A stretch of 64,000 bases of DNA from Ottowia thiooxydans DSM 14619 (GTDB taxonomy: Bacteria > Pseudomonadota > Gammaproteobacteria > Burkholderiales > Burkholderiaceae_C), in the NCBI RefSeq assembly GCF_000422885.1, contig NZ_AUGX01000008.1:62001-126000 (forward strand). Reading direction: 5' to 3'. The notes below the pieces were generated by a model. It was not told the origin of the DNA. It did not search any database and saw nothing but the letters and a program-made list of their open reading frames with translations. This document shows positions 52,313-61,267 of this stretch, one piece after another. Position numbers and translations under genes: made by a program. Numbering within the stretch: position 1 is the stretch's first letter; every line of letters begins with the position of its first letter.

Positions 52313-53470
52313 TTACGCGGCCTTGGGCGCGCGCTGCGAGAAGGTGCGCTCGAACACTCCCTCGGCAATCTTGTTCTTCAGCATTTCTATCGATCCGCCC
52401 GCGATCATCCAGCCGCGTGTACGGCGCACGCAGTATTCCACCAGGGACTCCTGGCTAAAGCCCATCCCGCCCATGACCTGCATGGCTTCATTGGAAACTT
52501 CCCAGCCCGCCAGGTTGCATGCCAGCTTGGCCATAGCCGTGCTCTGCGCCGTAGGCAAACCGTGCTCACCTTCCATGGCGGCGCGGTAAAGCATCAGTTG
52601 GGCTTGCTCCAGCTTCATCGACATATCGGCGAATTTCCATTGCAGCCCCTGGAAATCGCACAAGGGGCGCCCGAACTGGGAGCGGATCTTCGCGTGCTCG
52701 CGAGCTTGATTGAAACTGTACCTACCCAGGGCCAATGCGCGTGAGGCATTCCCCAAGCGTTCAATATTGAAGCCTGAGATTTGCTTCTTGAAACCACCGG
52801 CGCCAAGCAGCACGTTGCGCTTGGGAATGCGGCAGTTATCAAAATAAAGTTGCGACCAGCGCTCTCCGTTCATGAACGAAGAAGGTTCGCCCACGATCAG
52901 CCCGGGTGTGCCGCGTTCCACCAATACAGAACCAATTCCGCCCACACCAGGGCCGAAGCGCACGTATACAAGATAGAGCTCGGCATCGCTGCTATGGGTG
53001 GAAAACACCTTGCTACCGTTGATCACGTAGCTGTCGCCATCTTCCTGAGCGTTGGTTTTGAGGTCAGTGGCGGCCGAGCCGGCATCAGGTTCGGACATGC
53101 CCAGCGAGATCAGCTTCTGGCCTGCCAGCAACCCTGGAAGAAAGCGTTCCTTCTGTTCGGGCGTGGCGTATTCCACGAAGGTACGGATGGGGCCAAAGTT
53201 GCCCGCTTGCACGATATCTGCACTTTTTGGGCAGGCGAGCGCGACCTGCTGAATGGCGAGCACTGCGTGCATGAGCGTCCCCCCTTGGCCGCCATCGGCT
53301 TCGGAGAATGCAATGCCTAGCAAGCCCTGTTGGGACAACAGCTTGGCTGTTTCCCAGGGGTAGCTTTCAGAGTGCGCGCGAGCAAGTGCGCCTTCTGCCA
53401 GGTGATCATTCGCAAAGCGCCGGACGGAGTCGGCAAACGCCTGATGCTCTTCGCTGAGCTCGAAATTCAT
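52313..53470 (-). CDS. acyl-CoA dehydrogenase (complete single-chain type)
   Basis: 385 residues with both halves of the FAD and substrate machinery: SLGMSEPDAGSAATDLKT (about 123-140), NGSKVFSTHS, RSQFGRPLCDFQGLQWKFADM and GGMGFSQESLVEYCVRR. The C-terminus reads IAGGSIEMLKN, so the MCAD-type Glu is absent and the base must be elsewhere, as in many FadE-like proteins. Unlike the pair at 23840/24985 it should work as a homomer. It begins a minus-strand unit continuing into ligase copy 3. Confidence 0.9.
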   Translation of the reverse strand: MNFELSEEHQAFADSVRRFANDHLAEGALARAHSESYPWETAKLLSQQGLLGIAFSEADGGQGGTLMHAVLAIQQVALACPKSADIVQAGNFGPIRTFVEYATPEQKERFLPGLLAGQKLISLGMSEPDAGSAATDLKTNAQEDGDSYVINGSKVFSTHSSDAELYLVYVRFGPGVGGIGSVLVERGTPGLIVGEPSSFMNGERWSQLYFDNCRIPKRNVLLGAGGFKKQISGFNIERLGNASRALALGRYSFNQAREHAKIRSQFGRPLCDFQGLQWKFADMSMKLEQAQLMLYRAAMEGEHGLPTAQSTAMAKLACNLAGWEVSNEAMQVMGGMGFSQESLVEYCVRRTRGWMIAGGSIEMLKNKIAEGVFERTFSQRAPKAA

Positions 53471-53809
53471 GGGGCTGTTCCAGATAGGTGAGACTGGCAG
53501 CGATAGTGCATGAGCGAGCCGGGTGTGAGCACTTCAGGATTGGATGTAAGGCATGAGAATTTGTCATTCCAATAATCCCATTTCGGCAAATTTGGGGCGC
53601 TCATGAAAATGTCGTTTCATCATCAACCCCGAGTTGCCTCCTTGGCGCCTGCGCTGGCAGGCGTTCCTATCTTTTTCTGACAACTCCGTTGAACGAGCCC
53701 CAAAAGGTGGTGAACACCTCTCCACGGGAAATTGATAAGAGTACGTTGTTTGTACAAAACGATTCAAGCGGCGGTCTTTTGTATTGTTATGGTCGCTTGG
53801 ATCGTCTAT
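53471..53809. promoter_or_regulatory. intergenic region between the Fe-S gene and the acyl-CoA dehydrogenase
   Basis: About 340 bases without a gene. CGCCTG/CAGGCG (near 53645-53665) is a small hairpin. TTTGTACAAA (53749-53758) is a perfect 10-bp palindrome that resembles GntR/IclR-type half-sites. The A/T-rich run at 53555-53590 is the best candidate promoter for the minus-strand dehydrogenase. Confidence 0.4.
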
Positions 53810-55138
53810 TTACTCCTCCGGTGCGAAACTGCACAAGCCCCCCCGCCATTCCGCCATGGCGAAAATCTCGGGCAGCACCTTGGCCAGTTCATCGGGATCC
53901 ATATCGATGCCGTTGGCCTCTAGCAGGGGCGCTGCCTCGCGCACCATTTCTCGATAGTCGGTACGGCCTCGGAACTGCTCCAATGTGTCGGCATAGGGTT
54001 CCATGCCCAGCGCTCGCACCAGTAAATCCGCATAGTTGAGCACCTGGAAGCCATGCGTGTTGCCGTCTGACGCGAGCTGTCGGTGGCAGGCGTGATAGAG
54101 CGATACCAGTGCATCCACATCACCCTGTTTGCAGCGCGCGATGGTCTGCGCACGCACTTGCTCTTTCAAAGCAGGCGCGCGTTCTGCGCTTGATACGCCA
54201 CACATGTAGCCGGGCTCTTCGATCTCGTCGACGATGGTGAGGCCCGGAATCGCTCGCATCAGGCGCATTACGTTTTGCCCCACATCATGCATGCCGTGGT
54301 GCGTGTGAACGACCACACGCATATTCACGGGTGTAGTAAAAAGTTTGTGCAGCTCATCTTCGCGTTCGATCAGGAACTTGGTGAGGTGGTCGAAATCGAA
54401 GCTGACAGAGCGGTAGTCCTTGATGGTTTCGGTCAGGTGGATGCTGCATGAGGGGCACCAGTTCAACACCTTCTTCGGGTTGAAAGTGCCGAATCGATGC
54501 AGTGTCTGCTCGCTCACTTTGCCACCGCGCTGCAAATCACCTTCCCATTTGCTGTGGATAACGCCACAGCATGAAGCCGGGCCTCCCATCACCTCATAGT
54601 TCACACCCAGTGCTTCGAGCACGCTCATGGCGTTGAATAGCAGCTGCGGTGTGCGTACCGGGTTGCAACCGGTGAAGAACACCACGTCCACGTCTTTGGG
54701 TTTCTTTAGCTTGAGCAGGCGTGCAGCGTCCTCCGGAACCAGTTGCATGGACACGAGAATGCGGATGGCGCGTGCCATTTTCTGGAACATGTGTGGCGTG
54801 GGGTGTGTCTTTGCAGACACCTCTGCATTGGCCAGCATGAGCATTCGGCGTGGATTGATGTCTACAGGGCAGGCGGGAATGCACTCGTCGCAGCCGTTGC
54901 ATTGGTAGGTCCACAGGGCCGAGTCTTCGCGCATCGGTTGGCTGCTGTCTTTCATGAATTCGAGCACCCCGGTGACCACATCCACTGGCCTGGCGGCCGT
55001 CAATGTGGCATCGAACGGCACCACAGGACAGACTTCCACGCATTTACCGCAGCGTGTGCAGTTGGACAACAGGTCCTCCCATGCGTGTGCGTAGAAAGAA
55101 GTCAGGGTTTTGGGTGCGTTGTTCTGTTGGGTTTCCAT
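53810..55138 (-). CDS. (Fe-S)-binding CCG-domain oxidoreductase
   Basis: 442 residues. Two [4Fe-4S] ferredoxin motifs lie near the N-terminus: C27-x2-C30-x2-C33-x3-C37-P and C80-x2-C83-x2-C86-x3-C90-P. A first CCG domain has FFTGCNPVRTP and GGPASCCGVIHSKWEGD. The second CCG domain is degenerate (HTHHGMHDVG, PGYMCGVSSAE, with MCG for CCG). The plan matches heterodisulfide-reductase-D/GlpC-type electron carriers that move electrons between flavoenzymes and quinone. The setting between an IclR gene and an acyl-CoA dehydrogenase suggests it accepts electrons from one of the local dehydrogenases. Confidence 0.85.
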   Translation of the reverse strand: METQQNNAPKTLTSFYAHAWEDLLSNCTRCGKCVEVCPVVPFDATLTAARPVDVVTGVLEFMKDSSQPMREDSALWTYQCNGCDECIPACPVDINPRRMLMLANAEVSAKTHPTPHMFQKMARAIRILVSMQLVPEDAARLLKLKKPKDVDVVFFTGCNPVRTPQLLFNAMSVLEALGVNYEVMGGPASCCGVIHSKWEGDLQRGGKVSEQTLHRFGTFNPKKVLNWCPSCSIHLTETIKDYRSVSFDFDHLTKFLIEREDELHKLFTTPVNMRVVVHTHHGMHDVGQNVMRLMRAIPGLTIVDEIEEPGYMCGVSSAERAPALKEQVRAQTIARCKQGDVDALVSLYHACHRQLASDGNTHGFQVLNYADLLVRALGMEPYADTLEQFRGRTDYREMVREAAPLLEANGIDMDPDELAKVLPEIFAMAEWRGGLCSFAPEE

Positions 55139-55327
55139 GGGGTGCCTCGTTGAGTTTTGCGCCGCCCCCTCGTGCGTGCGTGTTTTATAGGGGCGAGTTC
55201 ATCCGCTGCGCTCGATGTCAACGACTTCGAGCGCGCGGTGGGTTGTTGGAATAAGTAGCGCGGTTGAAGAGTGCCTGCCGAGGGCCAGGCTCCGGCATGT
55301 GCCGGCGTAGTCAGGTGTGAGTGATGT

Positions 55328-56104
55328 TCACAATCGGGATTCGATCGTGTGTACCGCTGTCTCCAGCAACGGAACAATTTCCTTGCCGCGTGGCGCAGTC
55401 ATGCGCTTCACCCCGGATGCGATGCTGAGCGCGGCAAATGCCACGCCGTCGGCAGGATTGCGGATGGGCAGTGCAAATCCGCCCACGTTGTCGATGTAGT
55501 CGCTGGCGGTAAAGGCAAAGCGGTCTTTCGCCGTGCGTTTGACCATTAGCCGGATGCGTTCGGCAGCTAGCAAACCGGTTTCCCGGTAACGCATGCCGTT
55601 GGCCCTCATGATGGCCTCTCGCTCCGATTCAGGCAGCGCACCCAATATGGCTATGCTGCTCAAACCTACGCCCAGCGGTCTCCGTGAGCCGATGTCCACC
55701 GGCATTTCCTCCACAGCGAATTCGCCAGATTGCCTGTCCAGGCATACCGAATCGAGCCCGCTGCGCATCACCAGAAAGACGCATTCTCCAGTCTTCTCGG
55801 CCAACTTGCTCACCGTGCCTGCGCACAGTTCGCGCAGGCCCAGGCGCGGGAATGCCCTGAGTCCCATCTCGTACGCAAAAGGGCCGAGAAAGTAGCGTCG
55901 AACGCCCGTGGCGTGAACAACCAGGCCTTCCTCCGCCAGCGCACCGAGCAATCGGTACGCCGTGGCGCGCGTCAATTCGCAACGTTCGGCCAGCTCACCG
56001 GCGCTGGCGCCGTGCTCACCTGCATGGCTAAGCTCCCGCAGGAGTTGCACTGTGCGTCGAAGGCTCTGTGTTCCAGCTTGAGGGCTTTTTTGCAAGAACG
56101 ACAT
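55328..56104 (-). CDS. IclR-family transcriptional regulator
   Basis: 258 residues from the ATG at 56102-56104, which has GGAG six bases upstream; an ATG 12 bases earlier lacks a good site. N-terminal winged HTH (SLRRTVQLLRELSHAG, ASAGELAERCELTRATAYRLLGALAEEGLV in successive helices), then the IclR effector domain (FLVMRSGLDSVCLDRQSG, RRPLGVGLSSIAIL, and the DYIDNVGGFALPI block). It sits between the Fe-S gene downstream (189-base gap) and a Bug gene upstream on the same strand. The effector is probably an aromatic or small carboxylic acid. Confidence 0.9.
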   Translation of the reverse strand: MSFLQKSPQAGTQSLRRTVQLLRELSHAGEHGASAGELAERCELTRATAYRLLGALAEEGLVVHATGVRRYFLGPFAYEMGLRAFPRLGLRELCAGTVSKLAEKTGECVFLVMRSGLDSVCLDRQSGEFAVEEMPVDIGSRRPLGVGLSSIAILGALPESEREAIMRANGMRYRETGLLAAERIRLMVKRTAKDRFAFTASDYIDNVGGFALPIRNPADGVAFAALSIASGVKRMTAPRGKEIVPLLETAVHTIESRL

Positions 56105-56216
56105 GGGGATCTCCATGAGAGGACGGGGCCGATCGGTGGTACCGGATCGACAGGACTATTGTGACCGGGGTACCAAGAACTTGTTCAAAGAATCTAAACA
56201 GCTTCTTGGTGCGGCA

Positions 56217-57203
56217 TCACGGCTTGGACTTAAGTCCAAGCTTCTGGATCAACGATCCCCACTGCTGAGATTCGCGCTTGAGGCGCTCGGCCGTTTCGGC
56301 GGGGCCTTGCACCGCAACGACGGCTCCAAGTTCACTGAAGCGCTGCTGCATTTCCTTGTCCGTCACGACTTTTTCCACGTTCGAGCGCAATTGCTCGATG
56401 ATGGGCTTGGGCGTAGCAGCGGGCGCGTACAGGCCAAACCAGTTCACCGCCTCATATCCGCTCACACCTGCTTCTGACACGGTGGGCACGTTTGGCAACT
56501 CAGTTACTCGCGTGCGGGATGTCACGGCCAACGCTTTCACGCGGCCCGCTTTGACCATGGGGAGAATGGTGGGCAGCACTTCCAGTGCGATATTCACCTG
56601 ACCGCCCACGAGATCCTGTACCGCCGGGCCGCTGCCTTTGTAGGGCACGTGCACTGGACGACCGCCGGTGCGCGACAACAGCAATTCCATGGCCAGATGG
56701 GGCAGGGTGCCATCACCCGCGGAAGCGTAGGACAACCTGGAGTCTGGCTTGTTCAGCAGCGCGATGAGCTCTTTCAGGTTATTGGCCGGAACGGAAGGGT
56801 TCACCGCCAACACCAGCGGCGATTCCGCGAACTGGATGACTGGTGCGAAGTCTTCAGCCTGCACGCGCGCCTTGTCGAGGGTGTGCGGAACGATGGTGAA
56901 CACGCTGGGCACGGTTGTGAGCAGTGTGTAACCATCGGCGGGCGAGCGAGCCACCTGCTCAGCGCCAATAGCCCCGGCAGCGCCGCCTTTGTTTTCAACG
57001 ATGAAGGACTGACCCATCGAGGTGGAAAGTCCCTGCGCCAGCACGCGGCCCAGAATGTCAACGGGGCCTCCTGGGGAATACCCGACGACGATCTTCACGG
57101 GTTTGTTGGGGTAGGTCTGAGCCGTTGCGAACTGCGCGGAAATCGAGAAAGAAAGCGCCAGGCAGAGCTTGGCGGAAAGCTTGAAAAACGTGGGGCGGAG
57201 CAT
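56217..57203 (-). CDS. Bug/TctC-family periplasmic solute-binding protein, copy 5
   Basis: 328 residues. Signal peptide with hydrophobic CLALSFSISAQFATA (cleavage near 28), then TYPNKPVKIVVGYSPGGPVD, FIVENKGGAAGAIGAEQVA and YKGSGPAVQDLVGGQVNIAL. Divergent from an amidase gene (140-base gap containing a dyad), 112 bases upstream of the IclR gene. It may bind the carboxylate or amide handled by the amidase. Confidence 0.92.
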   Translation of the reverse strand: MLRPTFFKLSAKLCLALSFSISAQFATAQTYPNKPVKIVVGYSPGGPVDILGRVLAQGLSTSMGQSFIVENKGGAAGAIGAEQVARSPADGYTLLTTVPSVFTIVPHTLDKARVQAEDFAPVIQFAESPLVLAVNPSVPANNLKELIALLNKPDSRLSYASAGDGTLPHLAMELLLSRTGGRPVHVPYKGSGPAVQDLVGGQVNIALEVLPTILPMVKAGRVKALAVTSRTRVTELPNVPTVSEAGVSGYEAVNWFGLYAPAATPKPIIEQLRSNVEKVVTDKEMQQRFSELGAVVAVQGPAETAERLKRESQQWGSLIQKLGLKSKP

Positions 57204-57267
57204 TTAGACAGTTCCTGTATTTGAAGGCGAGTGGAGTCTTTCATAAGCACTCGACAACGCAAAGCAG

Positions 57268-57295
57268 CGTCTCAGATTGTCCACATCATGAGACG
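57268..57295. promoter_or_regulatory. inverted repeat between divergent Bug and amidase genes
   Basis: CGTCTCA and TGAGACG are perfect arms with a 14-base spacer; the right arm continues into the palindrome AGACGTCT (57291-57298). It lies 65 bases from the Bug start and 49 from the amidase start, a fitting place for an operator serving both. Confidence 0.4.
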
Positions 57296-57343
57296 TCTGT
57301 TTCGCGTGATAACGTGTGCGCCGTTTTTGATCGGACCCCCTTC

Positions 57344-58699
57344 ATGCACTCCATTTCAGACCTCGTACGCCAGCTTGACGAGCGCACTATCAGCGCGGTT
57401 TCGCTCCTGAAAAATGCGCAGCAACAAGCCATTCAAACCGCTGATTTAAATGCTTTGGCTTATGTGGACTGGGATGCCGCCCATGCCGTGGCCGTGCAGT
57501 GTGATGCGGGCGTGGCCGCAGGAAATACACGTGGTGCGCTAAGGGGCATTCCCATCTCCATCAAGGATTTGTACCCTGTGCGCGGCATGCCCACGCGGGC
57601 CGGAACCCGGGCCGCATTGCCGATCGATGCGATGGATGTCCCCGCCAACGAGGCCGTGCTGGTCACACGTTTGCGTGCTGCGGGAGCGGTCATTTTCGGC
57701 AAGACCAATATGCACGAGATCGCATTGGGATCGACGGGTGAGAATGTCTGGACGGGCGATGTGAAAAACCCGTTTAATCCGTTGCGCCAGGCAGGTGGAT
57801 CGTCCAGCGGATCGGGCGTGGCGGTGGCCACGGGCGTAGGAGTGGCGAGCATTGGCAGCGACACGGGGGGCTCCGTCCGCATTCCGGCCAACTTCAGTGG
57901 GGTGACAGGCTTCAAGCCCACGCATGGTGCGATTCCATTGGAGGGTGCTTTGCACCTTTCCTGGACCTGTGACCACGCAGGCCCTTTGGCGCACAGCGTA
58001 GCCGATTGCGCTCTGTTGTTTGAGGTCATGGCTGGGCGCAGCGTGGAGGTGAAACGCATCGCCAGAGTCCTGCGTTTTGCGGTGCCGGCGAGCTGGTTGC
58101 GTGGCCGTCTTTCGGTAGAAGTGCGCGAGCATTTCGAGCAGACCCTCAAGCATCTGGCCGCGCTGGGTGCCGAGTTGGTAGAGGTTGCCACGCCGCAGTT
58201 GCCCCGAGCGTCGCAGTGCTTCACCGACATCGTGCAGGCAGAGGCCGCGTGGGTGCATCGCGATGCGCTGGAGCAAGGTGGCGGGGGATTCTCTGAGTTG
58301 GTGATGCCACCGCTTCAGCGCGGGCAGACATTGAAAGCCGGCGAGTACATCGATGCGCTGCATACGCGTGCGGCCATCGCTGACGAGCTCGATGCCATCC
58401 TGGCAGGGTGTGATGCCATGCTGTTGCCCACCGCAGCTGTCGTACCTCCACTGCGCGGCCAGACCCAGGTGCAGGTGGAGAGTGGCTCTACGACGGTGCG
58501 TGAAGCGGTGCTGGGCCAGACCTTGCCGTTCTCCCTTGCTGGGGTACCCGCCTTGTCGATACCCACCGGACTTATCGATGGGTTGCCCGTGAGTCTGCAG
58601 GTGGTGGCTGCGCGCGGAACAGACGATGCCCTGCTGCATCAAGGCCAATGGCTGCAGGAGCATGTGGGCAAGCGCCTGACACGTCCTGCAATGCGATGA
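57344..58699 (+). CDS. amidase-signature family hydrolase
   Basis: 451 residues from the ATG at 57344 (MHSISDLVRQLDERTISAVS, a typical amidase opening). The Ser-cisSer-Lys triad is visible: Lys74 (ISIKDLYPV), the cis-Ser in GGSSSGSG (153-155) and nucleophile Ser177 in GSDTGGSVRIPA. FKPTHGAIP follows as expected. It hydrolyses an amide or aryl-acylamide to acid and amine/ammonia in the cytoplasm. A longer frame begins at 57221 but adds 41 residues without homology. Divergent from Bug copy 5, suggesting coupled uptake. Confidence 0.9.
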   Translation: MHSISDLVRQLDERTISAVSLLKNAQQQAIQTADLNALAYVDWDAAHAVAVQCDAGVAAGNTRGALRGIPISIKDLYPVRGMPTRAGTRAALPIDAMDVPANEAVLVTRLRAAGAVIFGKTNMHEIALGSTGENVWTGDVKNPFNPLRQAGGSSSGSGVAVATGVGVASIGSDTGGSVRIPANFSGVTGFKPTHGAIPLEGALHLSWTCDHAGPLAHSVADCALLFEVMAGRSVEVKRIARVLRFAVPASWLRGRLSVEVREHFEQTLKHLAALGAELVEVATPQLPRASQCFTDIVQAEAAWVHRDALEQGGGGFSELVMPPLQRGQTLKAGEYIDALHTRAAIADELDAILAGCDAMLLPTAAVVPPLRGQTQVQVESGSTTVREAVLGQTLPFSLAGVPALSIPTGLIDGLPVSLQVVAARGTDDALLHQGQWLQEHVGKRLTRPAMR

Positions 58700-58897
58700 G
58701 TTAGCGAGCGGAGTGTGGTGTCTCACCATGTGGATGTTTGGCGCAGGGCGTTGACGCAGCAGTGGGCGCTGCGGCCTACTCGCATCGAGATCAGGCAACC
58801 TTGATCACGGTACACCCGAAACGCAGCACCGCATGAATCCAGTTCACTCAACTCGATGCAGCGCTTTGGATCTTGAAATTCGCTCCAGGAGAATCTA
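58700..58897. other. intergenic, amidase / quinone oxidoreductase
   Basis: About 200 bases with no gene or obvious hairpin. A promoter for the oxidoreductase could lie here; CAGGAGAA just precedes its ATG. Confidence 0.35.
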
Positions 58898-59902
58898 ATG
58901 TCCACACCCGCAACCATGCGCCGCATATGCCATGCAGACGGTGGCCCACCCACCGTGATGCAGTTGAAGAATGGGTCCATACCCACGGTAAGGTCCGATG
59001 AGGTGTTGATCCGCGTGCAATACGCAGGTGTGAACCGGCCGGATGTGCTGCAGCGCAGTGGCTCCTACCCACCTCCGCCGGGTGCCGCGCCCGGGCTGGG
59101 CTTGGAGGTTTCAGGGGTGATCGCAGCCGTTGGCGGCGAGGTGAGTCAATGGGCAGTGGGAGATGCCGTATGCGCGTTGACTAATGGCGGGGGCTATGCG
59201 CAGTATGTGGCCGCTCCTGCGGGTCAGGTGATGCCTGTGCCTGAAGGGATGTCGATGGTTGAAGCCGCCGCGCTGCCGGAGAACTACATCACTGTCTGGA
59301 GCAACGTGGTCGAGCGCGGAGGGCTCGAGCGGGGCGAGACTTTCCTGGTCCATGGAGGCTCATCGGGCATAGGGTTGACGGCGATTCAGCTAGCCAAGGC
59401 GCGTGGTGCAAGGGTCTACACCACCGTGGGCAATGCAGAAAAGGCGCGCTCCTGTGAGCTTGCAGGGGCCGAAAAAGCCATCAACTACCGCGAGCAGGAC
59501 TTTGCCAAGGCCGTTGCCGAACTGACGGATGGCCGGGGCGTAGATTTGATTCTTGACATGGTGGGTGGCGATTACATCGCCCGCAACATCGCCAGCCTGG
59601 CGCTAGACGGTCGGCTGGTGCAGATCGCGTTCCTGCAAGGCTCCAAGGTGGATGTTGATTGGCTGTCGCTGATGACACGCAGGCTCACCTACACCGGCTC
59701 TACGTTGCGCCCACGCTCTCAGCAGGACAAGGCGCGCACCGTGCAGGCTTTGCAGCACAGTGTGTGGCCTCTGCTAGCCCAGGGCCAGGCACGTCCTGTC
59801 ATTCACAAGGTGTTTGCGTTGGCAGATGCCAGTGCGGCCCATGAGTTGATGGAGTCGTCCACGCATATCGGAAAGATCATGCTGGAAGTGCCGCAGGACT
59901 GA
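58898..59902 (+). CDS. NAD(P)H:quinone oxidoreductase (zeta-crystallin-like MDR)
   Basis: A 334-residue zinc-free medium-chain dehydrogenase. VQYAGVNRPDVLQRSGSYPPPPG and LGLEVSGVIAAVG mark the N-terminal domain, HGGSSGIGLTAIQLAKARGARVY (in two parts) the NADPH-binding Rossmann fold, and INYREQDFAKAVAELTDGRGVDLILDMVGG (in consecutive blocks) the family core. It reduces quinones or enones. It precedes a VanB-type reductase after a terminator and ~280 bases, so it is a separate unit. Confidence 0.9.
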   Translation: MSTPATMRRICHADGGPPTVMQLKNGSIPTVRSDEVLIRVQYAGVNRPDVLQRSGSYPPPPGAAPGLGLEVSGVIAAVGGEVSQWAVGDAVCALTNGGGYAQYVAAPAGQVMPVPEGMSMVEAAALPENYITVWSNVVERGGLERGETFLVHGGSSGIGLTAIQLAKARGARVYTTVGNAEKARSCELAGAEKAINYREQDFAKAVAELTDGRGVDLILDMVGGDYIARNIASLALDGRLVQIAFLQGSKVDVDWLSLMTRRLTYTGSTLRPRSQQDKARTVQALQHSVWPLLAQGQARPVIHKVFALADASAAHELMESSTHIGKIMLEVPQD

Positions 59903-59905
59903 AAA

Positions 59906-59928
59906 GGCGTGAACGAATCGCTCACGCC
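59906..59928 (+). terminator. hairpin after the quinone oxidoreductase gene
   Basis: GGCGTGA and TCACGCC pair perfectly, and the inner ACGA/TCGC can extend the stem to 11 bp with one mismatch, four bases beyond the stop. A CTTTTG tract follows about ten bases later. Confidence 0.65.
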
Positions 59929-60033
59929 CTCCGGCTTTTGAAGGCCCCTTTGGGCAAGCCGGATTCATTCAAACCTGCTGCGCTTGCACCCCCCACTTCG
60001 GGCTGGTACTGAGTTCCGTTTAAACGATAGATA

Positions 60034-60059
60034 CCGTTCGGGCTGAGCCTGTCGAAGCC
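60034..60059. repeat. copy of a dispersed CCGTTCGGGCT repeat
   Basis: The segment starts CCGTTCGGGCTGAGCC and continues TGTCGAAGCC. Its first 11 bases recur at 13522 and 50154. The TGAGCCTGTCGAAG tail is like a small repeat common in intergenic DNA of many proteobacteria. No coding role. Confidence 0.5.
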
Positions 60060-60184
60060 TCTTGCGGTGCTCGCGCGGTGGCGTGTTCCGAAGACGCGCC
60101 GGCGACATACGCAGACAGTTACCTTCCCTCGCAGATCACCAGTCGCTGTGCATCGCTGCCTGCGACGACCCAGGAGAAACCACC

Positions 60185-61243
60185 ATGACCCCGCATCCGG
60201 TCGCACAAAACCACACCACTGAGTTGCTGATTTCCAGTGATCAACGCTTACCCATCTCCCCAGTCGCACCTCAGTCAGGGCGCCGAACCGCGCTGGTGAA
60301 AGCGGTCAACACCGTCTGCTCGGGTGTGGTCAGCATCGAGCTCTGCCCCGCTGCAGAAGGAGAGCCGTTCCCTGCATTCGAGGCGGGCGCGCATATTGAT
60401 CTGCATTTGCAAGGCGGGATGGTGCGAAGCTACTCCCTGCACAATGCCCCTGGAGAGTCGAACCGCTATGTCATTGGCGTACTCAACGACAGCGCCAGTC
60501 GTGGTGGATCACGCTGGATCCACGAGCATCTGCGTGCGGGTGATCACATTCCCATTTCCTCACCGCGAAATCTCTTTGCGTTGAATGAGCAGCAGCCCGC
60601 ACATTCCGTGTTTGTGGCCGGTGGCATTGGTGTCACACCCATCCTGTCGATGCTGCGCAGGCTGGTGCAGTTGGGGCGAGGTGCCCACGTCATCCTGTGT
60701 GCTCGCAGCCGCGGTGGTGCGCCATTTTTGGATGAGTTGACGCAGCTAACCAACCAAGGCATCACCTTGCACACGCACTTCGATGACGAGGCTGGGGGCC
60801 CGCCATCCCTTCGTTCGCTCCTGATGGAACACCAGCAGCACGATCACTTCTATTGCTGCGGCCCGTCACCCATGCTCACCAACTTTGAGTCCACTTGCGC
60901 AGAGCTGGGCTTTGCCAACGTGCACGTCGAGCGTTTCAAGGCTGATCAGCCAGCCAGTCCCAAAATGGCGCTGACGGGTAGTTGCATCGTGGAACTTCGC
61001 AAGAGTGGAGTGACCATGGAGATACCCAAGAACAAACCTGCGCTGCAGGCGTTTCTGGATGCCGGCGTGGACATCGAGTTCAGCTGCGAAGAGGGCGTGT
61101 GCGGGGCTTGCGAAACCCGCATTCTGGAAGGCGAGGCGGAACACCGGGACAGCGTGCTCAGCGGCGCACAGAAGGCGGCTCAGAAGTCGATGATGGTTTG
61201 CGTTTCACGCTGCCGCTCTGATCGAATGGTGTTGGATTTGTGA
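60185..61243 (+). CDS. PDR/VanB-family oxygenase reductase component
   Basis: 352 residues. The flavin-binding domain has RSYSL (81-85), then an NAD domain with FVAGGIGVTPILSML (143-157) and FYCCGPSPML (222-231). A C-terminal plant-type [2Fe-2S] domain has Cys301-x4-Cys306-x2-Cys309-x29-Cys339. This order is typical of phthalate dioxygenase reductase/VanB, which pass electrons from NADH to a Rieske oxygenase. An N-terminal ~35-residue extension is unusual. The ATG at 60185 has AGGAGAAA upstream. No oxygenase alpha subunit is present in the window, so its partner is elsewhere. Confidence 0.9.
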   Translation: MTPHPVAQNHTTELLISSDQRLPISPVAPQSGRRTALVKAVNTVCSGVVSIELCPAAEGEPFPAFEAGAHIDLHLQGGMVRSYSLHNAPGESNRYVIGVLNDSASRGGSRWIHEHLRAGDHIPISSPRNLFALNEQQPAHSVFVAGGIGVTPILSMLRRLVQLGRGAHVILCARSRGGAPFLDELTQLTNQGITLHTHFDDEAGGPPSLRSLLMEHQQHDHFYCCGPSPMLTNFESTCAELGFANVHVERFKADQPASPKMALTGSCIVELRKSGVTMEIPKNKPALQAFLDAGVDIEFSCEEGVCGACETRILEGEAEHRDSVLSGAQKAAQKSMMVCVSRCRSDRMVLDL

Positions 61244-61267
61244 CTCGCTGATCAGCGGTTCACGCGC

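Noticed and set aside
57539-58798. A 419-codon open frame on the minus strand
   Set aside because: It lies antisense to the amidase, whose catalytic motifs and start are clear. The translated product has no family resemblance.
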